Assembly (NCBI GenBank): GCA_026002025.1
Contig: BOAU01000002.1
Span: 1-64,000, forward strand
DNA: 64,000 nt
DNA from: Spirochaetia bacterium
Lineage (GTDB): Bacteria; Spirochaetota; Spirochaetia; Treponematales; Breznakiellaceae
Direction of reading: 5' to 3'
Shown here one piece after another: positions 51,433-59,598 of the stretch (its first letter is position 1; the number at the start of each line of letters is the position of its first letter). The notes below the pieces were generated by a model. That model ran no database searches. It saw only the letters and a program-made list of their open reading frames with translations, and was not told the origin of the DNA. The translations under genes were made by a program, and so were the position numbers.

Positions 51433-52269
51433 TTATTTTGTACCAGGAATAGCGACGTTCGCCAATTTCCAAAGACTGCTTTGCCAAACTAAACTAACCG
51501 GCATACTCGTCATGCCATTTCCAAAAAATTCAGGCTCCAGCCTAAAAAGCAAACGGCTCCTCGAAGGTTTTCCATTGTTTTTTACACGGGAAAAATCAAA
51601 ACCAAAATCTATGGGCAAACTGACAAAGGTTTTTCCTTTTATACTTCCCCCGGGTAAGTATGTAGCTATGTCAGCAGGGAGAAGACTGTCGAGTCCCGCG
51701 TCAGAAACAGGGATATGTATTTCAAGGCCGAGACCGCCATAAAGCCATTCAACCATTGGAATATTAAAATGAACATTAAATGGTATCGTTAAAAACAAAC
51801 CGGCTTGTATATGAACAACTTCTAAAGCTTTGTCGATTGCGGCCTGCATTGCGGAATTTTCATCATCCGCCTCGGTTATGCTTATACTCGTTTTTCCGCC
51901 TTTGGTCGCTGCATTGACTTCAGGACCAAACCCTAAGCCGGTGCCTACCGACATCCAATGGAATATGTAATACTCATAACTTAATCCCAGATTGAGTATC
52001 CGTGCGGTGGCATAAAATTTCGGCAAATCTATAGTTGCGGTTACTGAATAAGAATAACTCGCTGGATCAACTACAGGGTCAAAGTTCAATGAATCGCCTA
52101 CATCGCTAAAAGCGCCCAGAGGATCTGTGGTGCTTATCCCTGCGCCCAACCAACTCCAATTAAGCCCTAAAAGCATATCCCCTGCGTCATGCTTGTGCAC
52201 TGCTTCCTGCGCAAATACCCCTCCCGCAATCATCGTTGCGAGAATCAAAATCAAAACACTTTTCTTCAC
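51433..52269 (-). CDS. exported protein, possible outer-membrane beta-barrel
   Basis: GTG start after GGAGG, signal peptide MKKSVLILILATMIAGGVFA then QE. The mature part alternates polar and hydrophobic residues, with FNVHFNIPMVEWLYGGLGLE and SVTATIDLPKFYATARIL as strand-like stretches, and ends in a short aromatic segment. No Cys lipobox. An outer-membrane barrel is likely from pattern only; no family recognised. Mixed base use compared with neighbours (more AT). Confidence 0.55.
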   Translation of the reverse strand: MKKSVLILILATMIAGGVFAQEAVHKHDAGDMLLGLNWSWLGAGISTTDPLGAFSDVGDSLNFDPVVDPASYSYSVTATIDLPKFYATARILNLGLSYEYYIFHWMSVGTGLGFGPEVNAATKGGKTSISITEADDENSAMQAAIDKALEVVHIQAGLFLTIPFNVHFNIPMVEWLYGGLGLEIHIPVSDAGLDSLLPADIATYLPGGSIKGKTFVSLPIDFGFDFSRVKNNGKPSRSRLLFRLEPEFFGNGMTSMPVSLVWQSSLWKLANVAIPGTK

Positions 52270-52341
52270 TTTTAGCCTCCAAAACCAATATTTATCCAGT
52301 TATAATTATAAATACATATTATGTCAATGGCCGTGGTAGCC

Positions 52342-52920
52342 CTACCTGTAATTCACCACGCTGTTTGCATCTTTCCGCGATGAAGCTGCGCTGACCGCAT
52401 CGACCCCGGCCTGGACGCGGCCAAGGCGGACCAGGGCCACCGCGCTGTACCCCCTGGGGAGGCCAAGCCCGGACTTGAGGTCCCGGTTGACCGCATCCAT
52501 GGGGCCGGTATAGATCCGGGAGCCGTAACCCAGGGCCTGGGCCGCAAGGTAGATGCTTTCCGCTGCCAGGGCGCAGTCCAGGATCTGTGAGCCATTGGTT
52601 TTTCCATCCCCGGCCGCGGAAATGACGATCAGCACATTGCCCTCCGTAATATTTGAAACGATCTGCCGGGCCAGGCTCTGGGTCTGCACTACCGTAAACT
52701 GCCAGGGCTGCCGGTTACCGGCGCTTGGAGCGCGGACCCCCGCCTGTACGATCAGGTCCAGATCGGCCTTTGGGATCGTTCCCGCAACAAAAGTACGGGC
52801 CGCATAGTGGTTCAGAATCGGCCGCAGCCCCGGATTGTTACTTTCCTGGGCGTCCAGGACGGACACGCCGGAAACACAGAAGACGCAGAGAACCGCAGCG
52901 CAGAGGGCAAATTTCTTCAT
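52342..52920 (-). CDS. exported nitroreductase-family protein
   Basis: Nitroreductase fold of 192 aa with a signal peptide (MKKFALCAAVLCVFCVSGVSVLDA). The mature part has IVQAGVRAPSAGNRQPWQFT (FMN-binding) and YGSRIYTGPMDA. ATG at 52920 has AAGGAAG upstream. Most members are cytoplasmic, so export is unusual; a Tat or Sec route cannot be decided, though no twin-arginine is seen. A possible lipobox is lacking. Confidence 0.72.
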   Translation of the reverse strand: MKKFALCAAVLCVFCVSGVSVLDAQESNNPGLRPILNHYAARTFVAGTIPKADLDLIVQAGVRAPSAGNRQPWQFTVVQTQSLARQIVSNITEGNVLIVISAAGDGKTNGSQILDCALAAESIYLAAQALGYGSRIYTGPMDAVNRDLKSGLGLPRGYSAVALVRLGRVQAGVDAVSAASSRKDANSVVNYR

Positions 52921-52983
52921 AAATTCTTCCTTAATAAAAATGATGATTAATCCTTGTATACAAGTGTACCTAAGGTCAAGGCA

Positions 52984-53014
52984 TAAAAAAGGGCCCTTCC
53001 TGCCGGAGGGCCCC
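52984..53014 (-). terminator. rho-independent terminator of hsp20
   Basis: On the minus strand the hairpin GGGCCCTCC-GGCA-GGAAGGGCCC is followed by TTTTTT (52990-52985). It lies 25 bases after the hsp20 stop. Confidence 0.8.
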
Positions 53015-53038
53015 ATTGTTTTTACGAACGGGCGAAGC

Positions 53039-53506
53039 TTATGCGTTGATCTGAATCATCCGCTTCTGCGCCTCGGACCGTTTTTTGATTTCCAGGCTCA
53101 GGATGCCGTTCTTAAAGGAGGCGGACACCTCGTTGGGATCGGCGTTTTCCGGCAGCTTGAAGGAACGGCTGAAGGAACTGGTCCGGCGTTCCCGGATAAG
53201 GAATGTTTCCTTTGCCTTGTCTGCGTCCTTTTCAAGGGACGCGTCCCCCTGGTCCGCCTGGCCGGATTCGATGCACAGGGTACCGCCGTCCACGTGGACC
53301 TGGATGCCCTTTTCGTCATAGCCGGGAAGGTCCGCTTCCAGCAGGTAGGAGTCTTCCTTTTCGCGGATATCCACCGCGGGCAGGTGGTTGAAGATCCGGT
53401 CCGCGGGGGCCAGGGGGGAATCCCCAAAAAAGGTCTCCAGATACCGGTCAAAATTGCTCAGGGCACTTTCGATGTTAAACGGGCGGTACAGGGTTACAGT
53501 CTTCAT
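53039..53506 (-). CDS. small heat-shock protein Hsp20
   Basis: Alpha-crystallin-family holdase of 155 aa. An N-terminal arm (MKTVTLYRPFNIESALSNF) precedes the crystallin domain: LPAVDIREKEDSYLLEADLP, and FKNGILSLEI at its end, with an acidic/basic mixed tail. ATG at 53506 with GAGAGGAG upstream is chosen over a long upstream frame. Regulation: a sigma-54-like element lies about 115 bases upstream. Confidence 0.92.
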   Translation of the reverse strand: MKTVTLYRPFNIESALSNFDRYLETFFGDSPLAPADRIFNHLPAVDIREKEDSYLLEADLPGYDEKGIQVHVDGGTLCIESGQADQGDASLEKDADKAKETFLIRERRTSSFSRSFKLPENADPNEVSASFKNGILSLEIKKRSEAQKRMIQINA

Positions 53507-53620
53507 AATACATCTCCTCTCTGTTCGATGGGCTTGTTTTTTCACCGGACCCCGGCCCAACGGGCCTTTATGGCATCCGGGAGGAACCTGGGTTCCAATT
53601 CCCATCAACATTGATAAATA

Positions 53621-53636
53621 AGCATGAACCGTGCCA
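53621..53636 (-). promoter_or_regulatory. sigma-54-like -24/-12 promoter for hsp20
   Basis: Minus strand TGGCACGGTTCATGCT (53636-53621). The GG and GC pairs and their 10-bp spacing match the -24/-12 consensus TGGCACG-N4-TTGCW with one mismatch. It is oriented toward hsp20, with about 100 nt of leader. Confidence 0.6.
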
Positions 53637-53676
53637 AGTTTGAGCTCAAGAGCTTCATATTTTTGAATTATTTTAT

Positions 53677-53699
53677 AATTCCTTATAATACAAGGAATT
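53677..53699. promoter_or_regulatory. palindrome AATTCCTT-N7-AAGGAATT
   Basis: Perfect 8-bp arms (53677-53684 and 53692-53699) with TATAAT-like bases in the spacer. It lies in the 461-bp gap between hsp20 and the sugar ABC operon. This gap also holds the sigma-54-like site and the TTGATAC repeats described separately; the only frames in it are short and unconvincing. Confidence 0.4.
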
Positions 53700-53767
53700 A
53701 GCAAAGATCAACGGGAAAGCCGCTTTCTTGAATTTTTCTTACAATAAATAATCCGTCATGATAGATT

Positions 53768-53822
53768 GTATCAAAATAGCCCATGTGTGTTATTTTGGCT
53801 TGATACTGTATCAATTTGATAC
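53768..53822 (+). promoter_or_regulatory. TTGATAC operator array upstream of the sugar ABC operon
   Basis: The perfect 15-bp palindrome TTGATACTGTATCAA (53800-53814) is flanked by half-sites GTATCAA (53768-53774) and TTGATAC (53816-53822). It stands about 150 bases before the ABC permease gene. FadR-type GntR regulators bind short palindromes of this kind; the regulator at 58874 is the natural candidate. A further group of ACTGATAT direct repeats lies at 53918-53945. Confidence 0.6.
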
Positions 53823-53968
53823 ATTTAATAACAAAATTCCCGTAGATCTGTTTCACGGTAGAAAAATTTCTTTTGTTCTTGCATTTCCTCTGAAGAAGGT
53901 TTATCATAACATCAGATAACTGATATCATTAAAACTGATATTCTCTGATAATTTGAAGGTGGTATGGT

Positions 53969-54892
53969 ATGGGATTTTCAAGACTCAGGCGGCGGGATCT
54001 GGTTGGGGGTCAGGCGCAGGAGTTTCTGATGCTGCTGCCCATGTTTATAGGCTTTTGTGTGTTCACCATTTACCCGATTCTTTGGGTTCTCCGGTGGGCC
54101 TGGTTTGACTATGCCGGGTATGGAAAGGCGTATTTTGTCGGGGTAGACAACTTTATCCGGGTTTTTACCCGTGACGGAAATTTTTGGCAGGCCCTGATCA
54201 ATACCCTGTACCTGGCGGCGGCAAAGCTCGTTATCGAAATGCCCCTGGCCATCATTTTGGCGTATTTTGTTAATAACAAGATCAAGGGCGCCTCAATCTA
54301 CAGGATTATTTACTTTTTGCCCACCATTTTCAGTATCGCGGTTATCGGCCTTATCTTTACCATTCTTTTCAGCGCCTACAACGGTATCGTAAACGCCGCC
54401 TTGGTGAATTTGGGGCTTATAAAAACGAACATCAACTGGTTCAGCCAGCGCTGGCTTGCCCTGACGGTGGTTCTAATGGTGTCCCTGTGGTCTACCTTCG
54501 GCCTTAATATGATCTATTTTTTGATGGGTCTCCAGAATATTCCGGTGGAATTGTACGAATGTTCCACCCTGGACGGCGCTTCGGGGGCACGGCAGTTTTT
54601 CTCCATCACCATTCCCCTTTTGGCGCCGGTTATGCAGATCGTGTTTATGCTCAGTATGCTGGGGACCATGCGGATTGCGGACCTGGTTTTGGTGATGACC
54701 AACGGGCAGCCCGGCGGCACCACGGAAGTGCTTATGACTTATATTTTCAAATTTTTCTTCCAGTACGGTGATGCGGGCCGGCCATCCCAGTACGGCTACG
54801 GTTCGGCGCTGGCGGTGGTGACCGGGATCATTCTGGCGGGAATGACCATCGTATATCTGAAAAATTCAAAAAAGATGAAGGATATCTATTAA
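53969..54892 (+). CDS. sugar ABC transporter permease (MalF-type)
   Basis: Inner-membrane permease of a carbohydrate importer. Six membrane segments; docking loop ECSTLDGASGARQFFSITIP near residues 198-217 (EAA-type). 307 aa is normal. A ribosome binding site (AAGGTGG) precedes ATG. First gene of permease-permease-binding protein; the ATPase is not in the cluster and is probably a shared MsmK-like protein elsewhere. Confidence 0.9.
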   Translation: MGFSRLRRRDLVGGQAQEFLMLLPMFIGFCVFTIYPILWVLRWAWFDYAGYGKAYFVGVDNFIRVFTRDGNFWQALINTLYLAAAKLVIEMPLAIILAYFVNNKIKGASIYRIIYFLPTIFSIAVIGLIFTILFSAYNGIVNAALVNLGLIKTNINWFSQRWLALTVVLMVSLWSTFGLNMIYFLMGLQNIPVELYECSTLDGASGARQFFSITIPLLAPVMQIVFMLSMLGTMRIADLVLVMTNGQPGGTTEVLMTYIFKFFFQYGDAGRPSQYGYGSALAVVTGIILAGMTIVYLKNSKKMKDIY

Positions 54893-54902
54893 TGGGGAAA
54901 AC

Positions 54903-55748
54903 ATGGTAACTAAATTCAAATACTCATCCATACTTATATATCTGTTTATGCTGCTTATGGCGGCTATTGCCCTGTTCCCGGTGATCTATATTCTCCTTTC
55001 ATCTTTTAAAACCAATCAGGAGATTATGGTAGGGGGCGTCAACTTACTGCCCAGGATCTGGCAGCCGGGCAATTATGCCAAGGCCTGGAAACTGGCAAAC
55101 TTTGCCCGGTATACCTTTAACAGCGTCTATATGTGCTCCTTTATCGTGATGGGCTGTATCTGTACCGCCACCGTGGAAGGCTATGTTTTTTCACGGGGAA
55201 CCTCGCCGTTCACCAAATTTGTATATTCCCTGGTGATGGCGTCCCTGTTTATTTCCATCGGAACCTTAAGCCTTTTCCCCCAGATGAGTGTTATCAAGGT
55301 TATACGCCTGAACGGGACCCTCTGGGGTGTGGTGCTGGTGCATGTCTTTGGCCTGAATGTGACCCAGGTTTTTCTCTCCACCAGTTTCTTTAATCAAATT
55401 CCTAAAGAGATCGATGAAGCGGCCCGGATTGATGGCTGTAGTTTTGCCAGGATATTTGTTTCTATTATTGCCCCTTTAACGAAGCCCCTTATCGCAACCA
55501 TCGGGCTTATTTCTTTCCGCGTCGCCTGGAGCGATTATCTTATGCCCTATGTGTTTACCATTTCCAGGCCGAAAAACATTCCGCTGGTGGTGGGGGTCAT
55601 CAACCTGCGGTCCACCGGAGAGGCGGCCTCGTCCTGGGACCTGATGTTGGCGGGTATCAGCATTTCCCTTATCCCCATGCTGATAGTGTACCTTTTCCTG
55701 AACCGGTTCTTTATTTCCGGCTTAACCGAAGGCGCGCTTAAGGGGTAG
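54903..55748 (+). CDS. sugar ABC transporter permease (MalG-type)
   Basis: Second permease, six membrane segments, docking loop DEAARIDGCSFARIFVSI with the EAA motif. 281 aa, 10 bases after the first permease. C-terminal ending LTEGALKG is characteristic of MalG-type permeases. Confidence 0.9.
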   Translation: MVTKFKYSSILIYLFMLLMAAIALFPVIYILLSSFKTNQEIMVGGVNLLPRIWQPGNYAKAWKLANFARYTFNSVYMCSFIVMGCICTATVEGYVFSRGTSPFTKFVYSLVMASLFISIGTLSLFPQMSVIKVIRLNGTLWGVVLVHVFGLNVTQVFLSTSFFNQIPKEIDEAARIDGCSFARIFVSIIAPLTKPLIATIGLISFRVAWSDYLMPYVFTISRPKNIPLVVGVINLRSTGEAASSWDLMLAGISISLIPMLIVYLFLNRFFISGLTEGALKG

Positions 55749-55811
55749 GTTTTTTCGTGAAACAAAAACAGATCGGAATAGGATTCTGTTTTAATTTATG
55801 GAGGAGGATGT

Positions 55812-57191
55812 ATGAACAAGATTAAGGCTATCGGCCTTCTGTTGGTTCTTACGTTAGCGGCAGCGGCGTCTGTATACGCCACGGGTTCAAAGGATTCAGG
55901 TTCGGCCCCAAAGCTTAAGGAAATTGTGGTGTGGACCAATGACGGCCACAACAGGTCCGATTACGAAGCGGCGGTGGCGGCATTTAACGCGCCTGATGGT
56001 CCCGGCCCCAAGGCGGGGATTTTGCTTACCTATACGGTAATGGGCGGCGATTACTGGAATGCCATTGACCTGGCAACCCAGGCCGGTGAACTGCCCTATA
56101 TCTACAAGACTAACCAGCGGCTTCCCCAGCATGTGCAGGCGGGAATTGTGCTTCCCTACGAAGAACTGCCCGGCTATGCGGGTAAAATAAACCGGTACAA
56201 ATCCTATCAGCTTGAGGGGGTAACCGTTTTTGACGGTAAAACCTATGCGCTGGATGTTATGGGAACCGCCTATTCTTCCATGGCCTATAACAAGGAACTC
56301 CTTGCCAGGGCAGGATTCAGCGCTCCCCCCAAAACCTGGGCGGAATTTGAACAGGTTGTTCTGGCGGAAAGCAAGCTGAACCCCGGAAAAACCTTTGGTA
56401 TGGCTATCCCCTTAAAATACGCCAACGTCCATGAGAATTTTATTGAACGGGTAGTTGCCCCTTCTGTTGGAAAATACTGGTGGGATTATACCTCCGGTAA
56501 ATTTGCCTTCTCTGAATACACCGAATTCTTCGATATGATCAATCGGATAAGTAAGGGCGGCGGGATGTATCCCGGACTTGAAACCCTTGATGACGACACC
56601 TTCCGCGCCCAGTTTGCCGAAGGCAATATCGGCTTTATGCTGTGCAGCCCATCCTATAACGTAGGGGTGCTCTACGATCAGTTCCCCGCCAAGATTGACT
56701 GGGGTGTCGCGCCCATTCCGGTAAAGGAAAGCGCGGCATCTTACAATGCTTCCACCGGCGGCGCATCCTACTATTCGATTAACGTGAAGGCCAGGAAGGA
56801 CGGTGTTCTGCAGGAAGTGCAGACCGTGCTTGACTATCTTACCAATGACGATCTGATTGCCGATATGTTCACCACCGGTAAAAACGTTCCCCTTCTGGCG
56901 GACATAATTGCCAAAGCGGCGCCGAGTCCCCGGCAGCAGTGGAATGATGTTGCCAAGCTCAATGAAGGCGCCGTTATACGGCCCCTCCGTGCTGAATATA
57001 GCGTAACCGTGGAAGGCGATACGATCTACACCGCTTTTTCCAAGATCATCCTTGGCGCGGCGGCCCCCGGCCCCGCCCTGCAGGATTTGGACCGGCGCTA
57101 CAACGCCGCCTTTGAGCAGGCCGTAAGCCGCGGGACCATAAAGCGGGAAAAGTTTATTGATCCCAATGTTGAGAAGCTGTTCAGAAAGTAA
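55812..57191 (+). CDS. sugar ABC transporter substrate-binding protein
   Basis: Extracellular solute-binding protein (family 1) of 459 aa. Signal peptide MNKIKAIGLLLVLTLAAAASVYA then TGSKDSG; no lipobox Cys, as in other spirochaete binding proteins. AYNKELLARAGFSAPPKTWAEF is the standard family motif. GGAGGA precedes ATG. The sugar is not known; nearby GH2 beta-mannosidase suggests mannose-containing oligosaccharides. Confidence 0.9.
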   Translation: MNKIKAIGLLLVLTLAAAASVYATGSKDSGSAPKLKEIVVWTNDGHNRSDYEAAVAAFNAPDGPGPKAGILLTYTVMGGDYWNAIDLATQAGELPYIYKTNQRLPQHVQAGIVLPYEELPGYAGKINRYKSYQLEGVTVFDGKTYALDVMGTAYSSMAYNKELLARAGFSAPPKTWAEFEQVVLAESKLNPGKTFGMAIPLKYANVHENFIERVVAPSVGKYWWDYTSGKFAFSEYTEFFDMINRISKGGGMYPGLETLDDDTFRAQFAEGNIGFMLCSPSYNVGVLYDQFPAKIDWGVAPIPVKESAASYNASTGGASYYSINVKARKDGVLQEVQTVLDYLTNDDLIADMFTTGKNVPLLADIIAKAAPSPRQQWNDVAKLNEGAVIRPLRAEYSVTVEGDTIYTAFSKIILGAAAPGPALQDLDRRYNAAFEQAVSRGTIKREKFIDPNVEKLFRK

Positions 57192-57203
57192 GTTTACACC
57201 AAG

Positions 57204-57250
57204 CTTCGTTATGCGGCGTTTTAATGTCGTATAGCGAAGTTTATTTTTTC
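57204..57250 (+). terminator. rho-independent terminator after the binding-protein gene
   Basis: CTTCGTTATGCGGC (57204-57217) pairs with GTCGTATAGCGAAG (57226-57239), 14 bp including three G-U pairs, followed by a T-rich run to 57250. It would separate the transporter from the downstream catabolic genes or attenuate transcription into them. Confidence 0.75.
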
Positions 57251-57356
57251 CCACCAGTTCCGTTCATCTCCATTTCGGATAAAATGGTTTTTTTCCTTGC
57301 ATATTATCCAAACCGGGTATATGATAGTTTAATATCGGATATCTGAGGAGCATAAC

Positions 57357-58358
57357 ATGGGCGAAGCGCATACTATCAAGAAGGTGTTTACCACCGAACC
57401 ATATACCGACTGGCACTGGGACAAACTGCTTGAGGCCCTGGGGCCGGTCGAAATTGTCCGGGCCAACCACAACGACATCCCCGATGTAAAGGAAAAGATC
57501 AGGGATGCGGATGTGGCGATCCTGGCGGGGGATATTTCCGCGGAGGTGCTGGCGGCGGGGAAAAACCTGAAGTGGGTCCACTGCGACCACGCGGGGGCGA
57601 ACAATTCCGCCCATCCTGAAATTTTCCAGCGGGGCATTTACCTTACCGCGTCTGCGGGCCGTTCCGCGCCGGTGCTGGCGGAGCACATCTTCTTTCTCAT
57701 GCTTTCCCTGATTTACAACTCCCGGGAACTGGAACAGCAGCAGCGGGACCACAGTTTTAACAACCTCTACCGGGACCGCCGGGGGCTTTACACCAAGACT
57801 ATCGGCATTCTGGGGCTGGGGCACACGGGAAAGGCCCTGGCAACCCGCGCCAAGGCATTCGGCATGACCGTGCTGGGCTATGACCGGGAGGCCTTTGAGG
57901 TTCCGCCAGGTGTGGACAGGGCCTACTTTGCCGACAGGGGCCAGAATATCGATGAAATCCTGAAAGAGAGCGATATCGTGGTCCTGGCGGTACGGCTTTC
58001 CGATGAAACCTACCATTTAATTGATGACCGGGCCCTGCATTTAATGAAGCCCACGGCCTACCTGGTGAACATGGCCCGGGGCGCGGTGGTGGATCAGGTG
58101 GCCCTGCACAAGGCGCTGGTGAACAAGACCATCGCCATGGCGGCCAGCGACGTGTTCGACCCGGAACCCCTCCCAAAGGACAGCCCCCTCTGGGATCTCC
58201 CCAACTTCGTGATCACCCCCCACTGCACCCCGGAGATTCCCGACCTGGCCCTGAGCGGCCTCAATATTATCTGCGACAACATCAAACTGTACCGGGAAGG
58301 GAAGCCCCTGCGGAATCAGCTTGATGCACGTGATGTTTATACAAAAGGAGTAAAGTGA
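57357..58358 (+). CDS. D-isomer-specific 2-hydroxyacid dehydrogenase
   Basis: NAD(P)-dependent dehydrogenase of 333 aa. Rossmann GILGLGHTGKALATRAKAFG near residue 145, RGAVVDQVAL arginine motif, catalytic Glu in PEPLPKDSPLW and His in FVITPHC. GAGGAG lies before ATG. Substrate likely a sugar acid or 2-hydroxyacid released by the pathway; unassigned. Confidence 0.87.
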   Translation: MGEAHTIKKVFTTEPYTDWHWDKLLEALGPVEIVRANHNDIPDVKEKIRDADVAILAGDISAEVLAAGKNLKWVHCDHAGANNSAHPEIFQRGIYLTASAGRSAPVLAEHIFFLMLSLIYNSRELEQQQRDHSFNNLYRDRRGLYTKTIGILGLGHTGKALATRAKAFGMTVLGYDREAFEVPPGVDRAYFADRGQNIDEILKESDIVVLAVRLSDETYHLIDDRALHLMKPTAYLVNMARGAVVDQVALHKALVNKTIAMAASDVFDPEPLPKDSPLWDLPNFVITPHCTPEIPDLALSGLNIICDNIKLYREGKPLRNQLDARDVYTKGVK

Positions 58359-58825
58359 TGATCTACGACAAAATTGAAAACGCCAAATTCTATTACGGTA
58401 TCAGCCCCCGGATAGATAAGGCCCTGCGTTTTTTGCAGGAAAATGATCTGGGTAAGGTTAAGGAAGGGAAGACCCCCATCGGCCTTGATAAAGACGGGGA
58501 GGATGTGGTGGTGAACTGCTGGATGAATACCACCAAGCCCTACAGCACCGCCAAGCTTGAAACTCATCAGGAATTCCTTGACCTTCATTATTTGGTGGAT
58601 GGCAAGGAGGATCTCTTTGTCGGCTTTGTGCAGGACACCAGCAAACTCCTTGAGGAAAAACCCGACATCGACTGCAAATTTTACGAAGGCTTTTCCCGGC
58701 CCCTGCCCATCGGGGCCAACCGCTTCCTGCTGCTCTTCCCCACGGACACCCATGCCCCCGGCCTGAACCATCAGGACAAGGAAAGTCAGACCAACAAAAA
58801 GATACTGATCAAAATTAAAGTTTGA
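58358..58825 (+). CDS. YhcH/YjgK/YiaL-family protein
   Basis: 155-aa beta-sandwich protein of the YhcH (DUF386) family. YiaL and NanQ members act on sugar anomers or sugar acids, often beside sialic acid or uronate genes. YSTAKLETHQEFLDLHYLVDGKE contains the His/Glu metal site. ATG at 58358 with AAAGGAG upstream; GTG at 58355 is the alternative. It overlaps the dehydrogenase stop. Confidence 0.88.
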   Translation: MIYDKIENAKFYYGISPRIDKALRFLQENDLGKVKEGKTPIGLDKDGEDVVVNCWMNTTKPYSTAKLETHQEFLDLHYLVDGKEDLFVGFVQDTSKLLEEKPDIDCKFYEGFSRPLPIGANRFLLLFPTDTHAPGLNHQDKESQTNKKILIKIKV

Positions 58826-58873
58826 CGCGAACATTGCGGAAAGCGGCGGGCATCAAAAGGCGGAGGTTGCGTT

Positions 58874-59587
58874 GTGGCTGAAATGAGTCTTTCATCGATC
58901 CGGAAAAAAGAGAAGGTTACCGATCTGGTGCTGACCCAGATTAAGGATTCCCTGAAGCGGGGTGAACTAAAACCGGGGGACAAACTCCCCGGCACCAGCG
59001 AACTTGCCGCTAAAATGGGGGTGGGAATTTCCTCTGTCCGGGAAGCAATAAAAATGCTGGAAAGCCTTGGGGCCGTGGAATCCCGTCAGGGGGAGGGCAC
59101 CTTTGTGTGCAACGCCCTGCGGGAAGGGGCGGCCAATGCCTTTGAGATACAGTTTATGCTTTTGCCCCGGACCGCGGAATATCTGGCCCAGTTTAGGGAG
59201 TTCTTCGAAACCGCATACACCCAGCTCGCCATGGAACAGGCTAGCCCTGCGGATCTGGAACAGGTTGAAGCTATGGTTGTTGTGCTGGAAGAAAAGGTAA
59301 AACGGCTGTCCCCGGCTGCCCTGATGGAACCAAAGGATGAACTTGATTTTCACCGAAGCATCCTCTATTGTACCCATAATCCCTATATCATTAAAATTGG
59401 GGAAGTTTCTCTGGAACTGTTTTTTGACGCCGTCCAGGACCAGCTGACCCCCTTAAAAATTAACGATGCTGCGGAGGATCACCGGAATATTCTGGAAGCC
59501 CTCCGCAATAAGGATATTGCGCTGCTGCATAAGGTTTTCCGGAAAAACATTCCGGCCTGGCAGGCGCGGTTTAAGGATTCAAATTAA
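58874..59587 (+). CDS. FadR/GntR-family transcriptional regulator
   Basis: Winged-helix N-terminus (residues ~10-75: IKDSLKRGELKPGDKLPGTS, MGVGISSVREAIKMLESLGA, GEGTFV) and an all-helical FCD ligand domain (~90-235) with conserved EAxxxxxxxxxD and H residues (FHRSILYCTHNPY). GTG start after GGAGG. It likely controls this cluster; the TTGATAC sites at 53768-53822 are candidate targets. Confidence 0.9.
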   Translation: MAEMSLSSIRKKEKVTDLVLTQIKDSLKRGELKPGDKLPGTSELAAKMGVGISSVREAIKMLESLGAVESRQGEGTFVCNALREGAANAFEIQFMLLPRTAEYLAQFREFFETAYTQLAMEQASPADLEQVEAMVVVLEEKVKRLSPAALMEPKDELDFHRSILYCTHNPYIIKIGEVSLELFFDAVQDQLTPLKINDAAEDHRNILEALRNKDIALLHKVFRKNIPAWQARFKDSN

Positions 59588-59598
59588 CAGGGGAATAT

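Noticed and set aside
53698..53907. 69-aa frame on the minus strand in the hsp20-ABC gap
   Set aside because: AT-rich, no ribosome binding site, overlaps the TTGATAC operator array; residues look random.
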